Shown here in pieces: positions 1 to 10,573 of a stretch of DNA of 64,000 nucleotides. Positions within the stretch are counted from its first letter, which is position 1, and each line of letters opens with the position of its first letter. The DNA comes from Chromobotia macracanthus. Taxonomy: Eukaryota; Chordata; Actinopteri; Cypriniformes; Botiidae. The translations under genes were made by a program, and so were the position numbers. The stretch is taken from positions 4,979,501 to 5,043,500 of the forward strand of contig JAZGTH010000062.1 of assembly GCA_036877525.1 (NCBI GenBank). The letters are read 5' to 3'. The notes below the pieces were generated by a model that saw nothing but the letters and a program-made list of their open reading frames with translations, did no database searches and had not been told where the DNA came from.

Positions 1-1486
1 TTCCTACAGCCACCATGTTGAGTATTACGAATTATTGTGTTTCTTACATTGCACAGAGCTTACAACCTAATTGCATGCTGTCTTAGAAACAAATGATGCA
101 ACCAAATTAAGGTTATACAAATGCACAAAGCATGCAGCTATCACAGTTTTTTCAGGACCCCTCACGATTAGTTGTTGGGTTGTCTTAAACCATTTTGATC
201 TTGTACGGATTTTGTAACTGCTCATGATATTGTAAGCTCTCATTTTGCTTGAGAAGTATCTGTAAGTGACATTTCTAAGTTGTCTGTGTTAATATTGTTA
301 TCAAAACATGTTTTACTTCTACATGAACAGCACAGACAGAACTAAATGTGCTTTAGCTTTTATTTTTAAATTGCCTCTGTGTGGGCCCAGTCTTGTTGCC
401 TGGGGTGTTGCTCTGTGCCTAGTAGAGAAATCAAATTATGGAATTGTAATTTTCATTATTCTTATTTTGTATGGTAAATATGGGGAAGGCAGCACCCAGC
501 TAGCATTTAGTCAAGGGGCTTAACTACACTTTTTACTGGGGTACCAGCCTGTGAAAGTAAAGATTTTGGTAGTTTTCACATGCCATGGGTCAAATCTGAA
601 TATAGTAGAAAAATTACAGTTACAGTGTAGAAAATAAATAAACTGTCTATTTAGTTTAATCTGTTTGCTGGGTTAAAGATGAGGTGAACGTTAGCTGTAA
701 CTTATATACTGTATGTAGTAATATATGCTCATGGTTGTAATTATGCAAATAAGCAGTTGAACTAGATGAAATGATTAGATTAAGCTGTAAGAATTACTCC
801 AGTAGTAAAATCCGTTGTTGTACCGTTATACAGTATACAGTTCAATTACACAAATGTTTGTTGGAGTGGTATATTGATTTCAACCCCTTGTTTAAAACTC
901 TCATAAATAATTTGTGGGAATTTTGTTCTCCCAAATTCAACAAAATGCCACAGAGGTCAATGTTTTTTCTTGGGTAATGCTCACGGACATGTTCACTAGC
1001 TTTCTGAAGCCCAGGCTTTCAAATTGAAAAACTACAATGAGAATTATTCACTAGCCTCGGTATTCCCTGTATAATTTATTTGATAGCTTCCATCTAAACG
1101 AAGAAAGATGTTTGTTTATTTGCACTACCTAGCTCATAATTCCAGTTGTAACTGTTATGCTACATTTTAAAAAAAATGTTTACAATGTTCTTAACTTCTG
1201 ACGTAAGTATCTACGTCAGTAAACAATGTAAATATTTGTTACAGGTGCAGAATGTCTTTTGAAATTAAACAACATTTTTTTTAATTGAGAGAGAGAGAAC
1301 GTTTATTTTATTTGGGTGGGAGTAAAGAGAAAATGCATGTGCATTTTCATTCAGAGGTCAGCCTAATTATGTTATTTCCAAAATGACTGGCTTTAGGGCT
1401 GGCAAAGATGAATATGCCGTTGAGTCATGCTAATAGATCAGACGAACAGATCTCCCTCCATGCTTTTATGTAGATCAGTGGGACTT

Positions 1487-1500
1487 GTTGCCATGGCAAC
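1487..1500. promoter_or_regulatory. Palindromic X-box (RFX-type site)
   Basis: The sequence GTTGCCATGGCAAC is a perfect 14-bp palindrome. It matches the X-box consensus GTHNYY-AT-RRNAAC bound by RFX transcription factors at every position. It lies 35 bp upstream of an ATG in strong Kozak context (1535), in a locally GC-richer stretch. Binding is inferred from the motif only. Confidence 0.5.
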
Positions 1501-1534
1501 AGCAGCAGATGGAGCATAGCTACACCTCAGCAGC

Positions 1535-1577
1535 ATGGACAGGAGAAAAAGCCTGGAGTCCCTGAAGAGGCAGTGTG
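1535..1577 (+). CDS. lrrc7: Candidate alternative first coding exon of lrrc7
   Basis: An ATG with A at -3 and G at +4 opens MDRRKSLESLKRQC and runs to a good donor (G|GTAGGT) at 1577, leaving phase 1. An in-frame stop lies just upstream at 1517. Joined to the acceptor at 25128 it makes a valine codon and continues QCLE into the canonical lrrc7 methionine, so the frame is kept. The peptide carries a basophilic RRKS site. A 43-bp phase match can arise by chance, and transcript evidence is lacking. The exon would sit about 23.5 kb upstream of exon 2. Confidence 0.35.
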
Positions 1578-3029
1578 GTAGGTGGTGTAACACTAGTTCC
1601 TGCAGTCAGCCCCCCTTTTCCTCTCAGACACCCACTCTTACCAGTCCCTGTGTCAGTTTCTTCTTGTGAGTAAGGTCCCATGATCACTTTTCTGGTGATC
1701 GTGACATTATTCTGACGTTTGCATGTACATTAATACTGTATGTTTGCCTGTCCCTCAGCACAAAAGACAGGTGAGAAAATATAAACTCACAGTACAGTTC
1801 TGAATTGATATGAATTATCATTAAATGAATGAATGCCTTGAATTAGGCTTCTCACTGGTAGCTCAGGGTAATCATTATTGCTTCAGGCATACATTTCCTT
1901 TTATCACAATAATTTAAACATCTGATGAGCATGTAATGCAATTACAGTAAGTTTTACAGTAGGTTTTAAAAGACTAAACATTTAGGTGCCTTAAAAGAAA
2001 TGTGCATTATTAACATTTTGTAATTTTTATATGCACAGCTAAATTTCAGGATGAGATTTTCATGTTAAAACCCTATTTGCCCTCACAGTGTTCCCATGAC
2101 ATTCCACTTGGATTGTCTCCATCACTTCCCACAATGTTTCCATGGCACCACACACAACATACTGCAGGTTCAGTTCAAGGAGTTCTACAATATCTGGAGA
2201 AAGCTATCGCTAGCTTTCCCACTCACCTCCACGGCAGTTGCACTAGCAGAGGTTGACTGGGCTATGCTAACCAGCCATGCCTTGATCCCTTGGTTCATAT
2301 ATACGTAAAATATATGTAGTTATAAGTATAATGTAAATATCTGTAAGGGATAATATGCAGTCAGCAGGTTTGTGTTGCAAAATTGGGTAATCACTCTTTT
2401 ATCACATCGAATGGATTTGTTATTTTGCGATAATGACTGGATAACTATACGTTACAAGACTGCTTACCAAATAAGTAATTGGCCACAAGATATTGATTTG
2501 AGATCATTTTATTAGTTGACAAATTTTATGACATGAAACATTTAAGTTGCACCAGATTGTGTGTTCTCAGAACAGTATCTGCTGGCCTGCGTTATTTTGC
2601 TCAGGGTGAATAATTGAGTTTTTTCATATGATTACCACTCCTGGCAGAGGTTTCACACTTCCCTGTTCCATGCTGAGGCTGGCAGGCTCTCAGGTCTGCT
2701 GGTGAGGCCTGTGCCTTTCTTGTCTTCTAAACCTTCATTATAACAGCATGGCAGCTGATAGGCCTCTCTTACAGTGAGGCTATTACTTATCTCCCATGGG
2801 ATTGCTTGTATGACAAGATCTAAACATACAAGTTGAAGATGTCTGAACTATAGCTTTATTCATCTAATGGTGAAGTGCGTTAAGGGCTGATGTACAGTCA
2901 GCAAGACATTATTGCAAAATATGATACAATTTTTATATAATTTATTACTTTTTGATTTGCAAAATGGTAGCAGTGAGCTTTTCTAATTTGTTTTGTTATA
3001 AAAAGAGAGAGAAGACACTTGAGGCATAA

Positions 3030-3260
3030 TATGAGACATAAGTGTCTTTATATGGCGCTTTTCACAATGGCACATTGTTACAAAGCAGCTGTACAAAACA
3101 TCAAAAGATATTTAACAGTGAAATAAAGCAGTGATTTTGGTAAAGAAAATGATAAAGAAAAATGAATGAAAAAGAAAGAAAATTATTTAAACAATGATAA
3201 TTAACAGAATGTACAAAACATTATCCAAAGCCAAATGTTAGCAATGTCAGCAGTCTCCCA
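3030..3260. repeat. Teleost interspersed repeat fragment
   Basis: The stretch starts with a motif (TATATGGCGCTTTTCACAAT, then a cacattgttacaaagcagct block) that I recognise as a very common teleost interspersed repeat end, followed by an A-rich body. The family is not assigned and the outer limits are approximate. Confidence 0.5.
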
Positions 3261-4477
3261 GTAAGCAAGATAGCAATGTCTGTACAAACATTTTTTTTTT
3301 ATTTCTATGTCATGGTTTAGTCATGGGTGAAATTTCACTTGTTGACCTTAGAGGACAGTTAAATGACACAATGCAAAGAATGAAAATAACTAAACGTTTG
3401 TTACACATCACGTCCAGCTTTGATTTATAATTACTCATAATAAGGGTCTTAATTACAGTTTGAGGGTATACAGTTTTGGCTATACCTGTGAGGTGTGTGT
3501 ATGTGTGTGTATACTTGAACGTGGTGTACGAGGTAATGTGTATAATGACGTGTATATCAACATAAACGTGGTTTACAAGGTAACTTCCTGTCTGCTCATA
3601 AACCAAATGGCTTGAAACATACTAAATCGTGTTTTTTATAAAATAGAAAAAGAAAAAAAAAGGAGCCAAATGTTTTCTGTGAGGTTTAAGTTTAGGGGTA
3701 CTTCACTTTGTTTCTTTGTATATTAGGGGTTGACTTTGTTTTTGGGAGACTAATACTGTTTTCCGAATGGAATGAATCCTGCCTAATAATTAAACAATAA
3801 CAAATGAGAAAGGAGACAGTGACTTGGTGCACTCCAGAGACATTTCTTGGAATACTTTAAGCATGGCTTTGCCAAATAGAATTGCCCTGCCAGGCACACA
3901 AGTGATTAACCAGTCTGCCTCAGACAGCTGAGATTAGCAGAGATATGTGTTACACACAAAACATTTGCTTGAATTCAAATCCATTTGGCCCCACGCAGTT
4001 GCCCAATGCAGCTTCTTGAAGGTAAATTACATTACCGTGTAATTCTTCATTTGGGCATCAGGATTCTATGTTATATTCATGCCATCTGTTACACAAGCCG
4101 ATCTGACACACATATGCATCTGTTCTACTAGTATGTTAATATTATCCCTGAAACTAGTGATAAATTACAGTGTTTCCAAATCAGTTGCAAATACCTTTGC
4201 ACAAACCTATAAATGTACACATAAATGCCTGCATAACACCACATGTGTGGTTACATTTTACCACAGCATGTGTAATCTAATTTAGGCATCTTTAGTTTAG
4301 TTTAGATTTAAGTGCTGACCAGGGAAAAACGATGCAAACCTGATAACTCTTTTTGCTACTGTTTTGCTAACTTGAAGGATCTGGACCAAGTTCCTAATCT
4401 TTTTGTCTTACACTTTCTTTTCGGGCACTTTATCCATCTCCTCAGCTCTCACCCAGAAAGAATGGAGGAAGGATGAG

Positions 4478-4491
4478 GTTGCTATAGCAAC
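4478..4491. promoter_or_regulatory. Second palindromic X-box (RFX-type site)
   Basis: GTTGCTATAGCAAC is another perfect 14-bp palindrome fitting GTHNYY-AT-RRNAAC. It sits in a local block of higher complexity (about 4430-4560) with no coding signal. A distal enhancer is possible. Only the motif supports the call. Confidence 0.4.
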
Positions 4492-4927
4492 TGAGAGCCC
4501 ACAGGGAAGCTAGGGGTTGAGATTTGCAGGGCTGAGATTGCTGTTCTAGACGAAGAGCTGAATTATGCTTTAGATGTGTGTTTTAAAAGATTTATAGACA
4601 TGATTATGAATTATTGCATTTTATTCAGTAACATATAGTCCTTCATGCTTGGCCATCAATACATGATCTCTTGCTTTAGGTGAGTCAATGGAGCTTTAGA
4701 CAGTGAGAAACTGTCTGTGTCTGCACTGTTACACCTGCATAAAGGACAAATTGGCATGTCATCACAGTGTGTTCTCAGGTGTTGAAGGTAGGATCTATTT
4801 GAGAGCACATTATTAGGGTGAAGGTGTCTGTTACAAAAATACTGTAGGAACTGTGTAATGCACTTATTTTGTGAATAGAAAATGTTACCTATTTGGCCCT
4901 TTTAGATACTAGCATTGATGCCCTGGT

Positions 4928-4980
4928 CCCTAGCTAGCATATCAGCCTTGCTCCCTAGCTAGCATATCAGCCTTGCTCCC
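4928..4980. repeat. 25-bp tandem duplication
   Basis: A 25-bp unit beginning CCCTAGCTAGCATATC occurs twice in direct, perfect succession, followed by the first three bases of a third copy. Perfect identity points to a recent local duplication. Confidence 0.9.
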
Positions 4981-7900
4981 ATAGAAAAAATGCAGCAGCC
5001 AAAATTATAGTGACACTCACAATGCAGAAATAAAGCATTATTCATAGAGCAGACAAACAACAGGGCACCCAGGGCAGAGTCACAACACATCCTCTTAGAA
5101 CAAAACCATAGAAATGCTGTAATGCAGCTTGAGGAAAAATACAGCTCTGTTCCTAAAGCAGGAATACAGCATTGCACTCACGGCAAAGCAGCACGGCCTC
5201 TTACAACACTGACTCTAGAGTAGCAAATTTATTACTGCCCTAATCTAATGCCCCAGGTGACCCCCATGTGTAGATCTTTGCCCTCAACAGAGAAGCAGTG
5301 CATGATCAATTGCAGTTCACATGCTCTGGGTAGAAAGTTACACCTTAATGTAAAGCAAAACAAAAACTGATTACCAGGAGCATTGTCAGAGATTTTCCCT
5401 GACAAAATAATACTATCTTTCTTAGCTGCCGTTGAAGCTTAACTAGTTCACCCAAAATGATCATTTACTTCTTCCCATGTCATTTTAACCTCATATTATT
5501 TTTTGTCTGTGATATACAAATAGAAATAGTAAACATAATGTCTGTGCCTCTGTTTCTGTTCTTCTCATTTTTCAAAAATTTGTTGAATTGCAGTTAAAGT
5601 CAATTGCTCTTCCTGCTATTATGATACAAATTCCAATTTTACAGTCCTGTTAAAAAGCCAATTTAATTTAAATTCCAACTCCCTTTCATAAATAAAAGGG
5701 AACCAATTAATACATTTTACATTTTGTTCAACCCAATATCTATGTCGTCATTGACTGATCTTCTCATCTGTCCGAGCTCTCAAATCTTTTTTTGTGGTTG
5801 CATTTTCAGGCTTAGTTACGTGATGTGTGAACAAATAGTTTTGCGTAGCATCAAATCTGGCGTGACACATAGTACAGTCACCAGCTGGGGAAGGCAACAC
5901 AATCATAAAACAGTGGGGGGCGTTTGTTTCTCATGGAATTCTATCCTGTGGCTTCAAATTAAGTCATCAGGTCTTCCTGCTCCAGAAACTTGCATAAAGG
6001 GTTATAGTGGATCCCTGAACAACTAAGGTGGTGTGTTGGACTGCAAGAACACTATGTTGAGCTTTCCATTGGTCCAGGGTCAATGTCAAAGCACAACTAA
6101 GCCTTGCAGGACCAGGGGTATTTATATAGTGTATAGAAGTAATTCTTCTTCATTGTAACTGATAAAGCTGAAAGCTTTTAGAAAAAGAAAATATGTTCAC
6201 AATGGGTGAAGACTTCTTTGCACCCACTCTCTGTTGTGTGACAGCAAAGAAAGGTGAAACAGAGTTATGCCTACAGTGTCACCTCAAACTGTTTCATCAG
6301 ATAGTTTAGGAAGGAAATGGTGGGAAATGAAAACAGCCATTTTGGAACAGCAGTAAGATGCCTTGGGGGGCGTTTATTTTCAAACAAAAATAATTTCACT
6401 TCAGTGGGCAGCAGGGAAAGTAGTGTCCATACACACCTGCGGGGCAAGAAATTGCTTTGAAAGATATGTTTGTAGACAGAGAAGGCTGTACATGAGAAAG
6501 GGGGTTTCCAATATGCTGTGGTCATCATTAAAAACGAAGATAGTTCCTCTTAGATTAAAATATTTCAGAATTACAGGGATTGTATGACACCTATGTGTGC
6601 ATCTTAATTTATTTCAGTTTCCTAATAGAGAAGAGCAAAAGGCTAAGCGTTTGAAAAGTGAACTGCACAGAATTAATAGCCATGTTGGGATTAATTCAAC
6701 TCTTTTTGAATCAGTGAATTATGGGATAATTCACTGATTGGATTCATGGGATCTGAATCCATTCACTATCACTTCTGAAAAGAAGTACACCTCTTGGAAT
6801 AATCTACATACTCATAATAATATATTAATATAATAACATAAATGTGATATATATTGTACATACTCTTTTCTCTAGTCTCTAGTCGAACATTTGGTGTTTA
6901 ATTTCCTCTCCATATCAAAGTCATTTATTGTTAAATCAAATAGATTTAATGTGGAAAATTTAAATGGTTTGATAGATTAAATCCCTGGGTATTATGTTGC
7001 CCATAAATGTGGCATACCTAAACATTAAATACAGGAATAATAAATGTTTGTTCATAAGCAGGAATGAAGGAAATATGTTTATAGTTTATTTTGCTTTTTT
7101 ATGCTCTTAGACTTTCTTAGGTTTGACTAAATTGTAATATTTGAGGATTATCTGACCTGTTCTAATCTGCTACATTCAACAAGTTGAATTGTAGGTCAAT
7201 AAAGGTGACCTAACCTGGTTAGACACAGACAAATCTCTGGGTGTGTCATGTGTAGCAACAGCAGGTACATTCACTGTTACTTCAGAGCGTTCACTTCAAT
7301 TAGTTGATCTGACAGCCATATGAAACCGAGAAAACTCATTTAGCAGCATACAGTATTTAAAACACATTGTGAGGTGGATTGACAAGATCTGATCTCAGCA
7401 CTTAAAGGTCCCAGCAGATAGAAGGGGGCTATGCAGATCTTTAATGAAGCAGTCACTGCTTGAGTATCCCTGTGGGGATTTTTATGAAACCAAAAAATGC
7501 AAATTAGTTCAACGTTACTGCAGTGGTTGTTAACAATGTACAATCTAAGTCTGACTTAGGGGCACATGAAAAGTATTTACATATGAGCGTCAGGAAGGTA
7601 TGTGGTACGTTTCACCTGGAACAGTGTTTATGGTGCATACTGTAAAACACATGTTAAAACTGAGATTGTTTTTAAGATTGCTGATTCTCACTGTTTCACT
7701 TCAATGAAATGGCTTGTGTCTTTAAATGTGATGTGTACCTAGTAATTGTTACTATTGTTGCAGCATTATCATGCTGATTTACAAAAATCAGTTTCAGTTT
7801 ACAACAGTAAATTAGAACATGCTTGACTGTTTCCCTGAACATATTTTAAATGGCTTGGTTTTGTCTTTGTAACAAGACTAGAAAATATGGAGGAAAATGC

Positions 7901-9279
7901 TCTCTCTTACAAGCACATACAATGTAAGTGAAGTACTATGTTCCTGTTTAAGTACTTGGGTGACAGAGCATCACATATACTGTAATATCTATTTCTTAGA
8001 AGCAGCTGACCGTGTAATTCATTTAAAAAATATAGAAAAGCCATTTTTAAAATATACATGGACTTGTCCGTTATAATAATAGGAGGCTCAAATGGAAGTC
8101 CTTGACAATCCTAAAAGCAACATGTCATTTTATGCAAATTCATTTTGGAGAAATGCATTACTTTGTTCAGTGGTGGTGCAGTGGTTCTCAGTCGAGAGCC
8201 TAAAATGGGTACCAGGTCCGGTTTAGTATGGTGGACAGCAGGGATAAAACAATGTAAATGCACATAATAAAATGCAACAAACTATATAATTATGCATAGT
8301 AAGGATAGCAAAATTAACAGTTTTGTCAGCTTCCAATTTTCCAATCCCCTTCCAATGTAGTTGATGTCAAAGTTTGTACATCCAATCAGACTCAATGGTA
8401 TTTTGGCAATTTCTGTCACAATCTTGCCAAAACAGGTCGAGGCCAACATGGACAGGCTGGATATCATGCTGCATTCTCTACAATAATGTGCATGGTCTAA
8501 TGGAAATATAAGCTGAAGTGACATTTAATAACCTGTAATAATAATAAGAAGAATGAATAAAGTTCACTGTTAATTGTAATAACATATTTCAATGCTGTTT
8601 ATTGTAAAAACTGCATCACTATAGCTGTATGACTGATGCCTGCTAACATTTATAGGCCAATTGCACATTGAAATAAAATGCACTGTTTGGTACTTGACAG
8701 GCTGATCACAGTTGAGTTGGGCAGGGTTTAGGGTTCTCACCAATCTGTCAGATTTTAAGATGTGCACTTTTTTCCAGTGTGGCAAGACAATTGTTTGTAG
8801 TTAAACTAGCATTTGAGAAAGACACCATTGGTGAGACAATGAGCACAAAAGCTATTGCTGGTTTTAATGGATCAGAAGAACCTCAACCAGTCTACACAAA
8901 ATCAAACACATGCACAATAGTCAGTAATCCTCAGAGACCTGACATTCAGCATTTCTCAACACATTCACAGATATGTAAACGTTCCGTTACTCAATATGGA
9001 AAACAAGGAAATTTGTTATTTCTACATTTCTGGGATGTGAAAGGGTGAAAGAAGACAAGAAGAAAATTGGTGGTGGCCAGGCCTCTTTGTGTTTTTTTTT
9101 AATATAAAGATAAATGTGACAATAATGAGAATAAACTCTACAAGAAGATATTGTGCTATAACTGAAAGGGTGCTTGTTGTCCTTGAGGCAGTACACAGAG
9201 TTTCCAGTCATTTTTCTGGTGCATGCTGGTCTATTATTAAGGCATCATTGATTTCATCCTTGATTTACCTTCCCTTAAG

Positions 9280-9311
9280 TCATTTGATCGTCATTTGATC
9301 GTCATTTGATC
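9280..9311. repeat. 11-bp tandem repeat, about 3 copies
   Basis: The unit TCATTTGATCG repeats about three times without mismatch. It lies about 600 bp upstream of the CpG-rich block. Confidence 0.85.
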
Positions 9312-9625
9312 ATTTCCTATATAAGAAGACGTTCTTAGCTGGAATAAGCTGCACAGTGGACCAGACCTCATAGTAATGGTCAAAGGTCTGGGTGTTTAAG
9401 ACAAGGATTGTGTTTTTCCAGCTCATCTCAGGTTCAGAAATTTTAAGCAACAAAAGCCTGATTTTGTGTCTGATTTTGAATTATATCTCCCTTCAGGTAC
9501 CACGCTGGAGTTAAATATTAAGTTTGTTTGTAAGGCTAAACCTAACCTAAATTAACAGAACTGGAGCAATGATTGCATTGTAATCTCTGACACTCTCAGT
9601 CAAAGAATAACCGTATTAGATATTT

Positions 9626-9650
9626 TCTTTTTTTTTTTTTTTTTTTTTGA
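9626..9650. repeat. Poly-T tract
   Basis: An almost uninterrupted run of T bases. It could be the A-tail of a minus-strand retroposon, but no element body was recognised beside it. Confidence 0.8.
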
Positions 9651-9889
9651 GGGAAACAGGATAATAAAGAGCCCCATATGTTTTTCACATGACAATGTTG
9701 GGGAACACTTTATTTAGGGTGTCCACGTCACTACTTACAATGTATGCACTATAATAATAACGAGATCTGCATAAATATGAAATCATTTCCATTTTGTGAT
9801 GACCATGGTCGTAGCTGTTACATTATTTAATAGTTATAACCATTGCATTGTAGCGCAACTTGTAAGTTACAAGAGGAAACAATCATCCA

Positions 9890-10573
9890 CCTTTTCCTGT
9901 CTCCAAAAAAATGTGCTGGTGCGGGGATTCATCAGGTCATCACCTGGTTTTCCTCTCTCTCCTCCGCGCATCCTTTATCTCAATCGGACCCCTCCTCTCC
10001 CTCCATCACTCCCTCCGATGATCTGACTCTCCGGTACGGGGGACGGAGCGTCGCGCCTCCGGAGGAAGCGCGCAGCGACGATCCGCCGGATTTGCATCAC
10101 AAAACGGAAGAAAACCAGAGAGAAAAATCCACAGGCCGTAACTACACAGACTCGATCCTGTCACGGCGTAATGCTCGCCGTGATTGCGACGTCTATGCGT
10201 TTCATTGACTGTGCGTAACGGGAGAAGGAGATGCGATGTTAATGGCTGGCAACGAACTTGAATTTCCATTCCTCCTCCTCGGTAAATGGGAGATGATGGC
10301 ACCATGCACAGATGCATGAATGCTTCAAAACGCAGCTGATCATTTGCATCACCTCGGTAGGGCATCAGTTGAACAGTTTGTCGGGGTTTAGCGCATTATG
10401 TCCGGTCAGTACCGCATTGATGTGAGGGAAGCGATGGAGGAGCGCAGAGCAGAGCGCACCGAGCTTTAGTTCAGACCCCGGCAGTCTCAGCACCATCCAG
10501 CCTCCTGGATTACTGTCGGAGCACCAAACAATCTGTAGAAATAGTCTAATGGACAATTACTCAACGCTTCAGT
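9890..10573 (+). promoter_or_regulatory. lrrc7: CpG-rich promoter and first exon of lrrc7
   Basis: CpG dinucleotides are dense from about 9960 to 10470 while surrounding DNA is CpG-poor, which marks a CpG-island promoter. The block ends in an excellent donor, CAGT|GTAAGT at 10573/10574, so it contains a first exon whose 5' end I cannot fix. The leader is structured: a perfect palindrome CCTCCGGAGG at 10056-10065 and a hairpin with an 8-bp stem (TCACGGCG/CGCCGTGA, 10161-10183). It has several upstream ATGs, including a 23-codon reading frame at 10398-10469. Assignment to lrrc7 rests on strand, position and the phase-compatible join to exon 2. Confidence 0.7.
10549..10573 (+). CDS. lrrc7: Candidate N-terminal extension in lrrc7 exon 1
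   Basis: The last ATG of the CpG-island exon reads MDNYSTLQ plus one base to the donor. Spliced to the acceptor at 25128 it gives [19 protein letters not shown], in frame with the canonical start. The frame is open upstream to a TGA at 10423 with no earlier ATG. The Kozak context is moderate (C at -3, G at +4). If splicing instead uses the second acceptor at 25133, the frame is lost and exon 1 would be untranslated for the main protein. Confidence 0.45.

Larger units (their letters stand above)
1..9890. other. Upstream non-coding region of lrrc7
   Basis: No exon of a recognisable protein was found here. Open frames are short, full of rare-in-coding AT runs and match no family I know. The stretch holds a candidate alternative first exon near 1535, two palindromic X-box motifs, an interspersed repeat around 3030-3260, a 25-bp tandem duplication at 4928, an 11-bp triple repeat at 9280 and a poly-T tract near 9630. 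It may be intergenic or the first intron of a longer lrrc7 transcript. Confidence 0.6.

Noticed and set aside
9843..10208. 121-codon open frame across the CpG-rich block, and a 119-codon frame on the other strand
   Set aside because: GC-rich, CpG-rich sequence leaves long frames by chance. Neither peptide resembles a family, and the block behaves as a promoter and leader ending in a splice donor.
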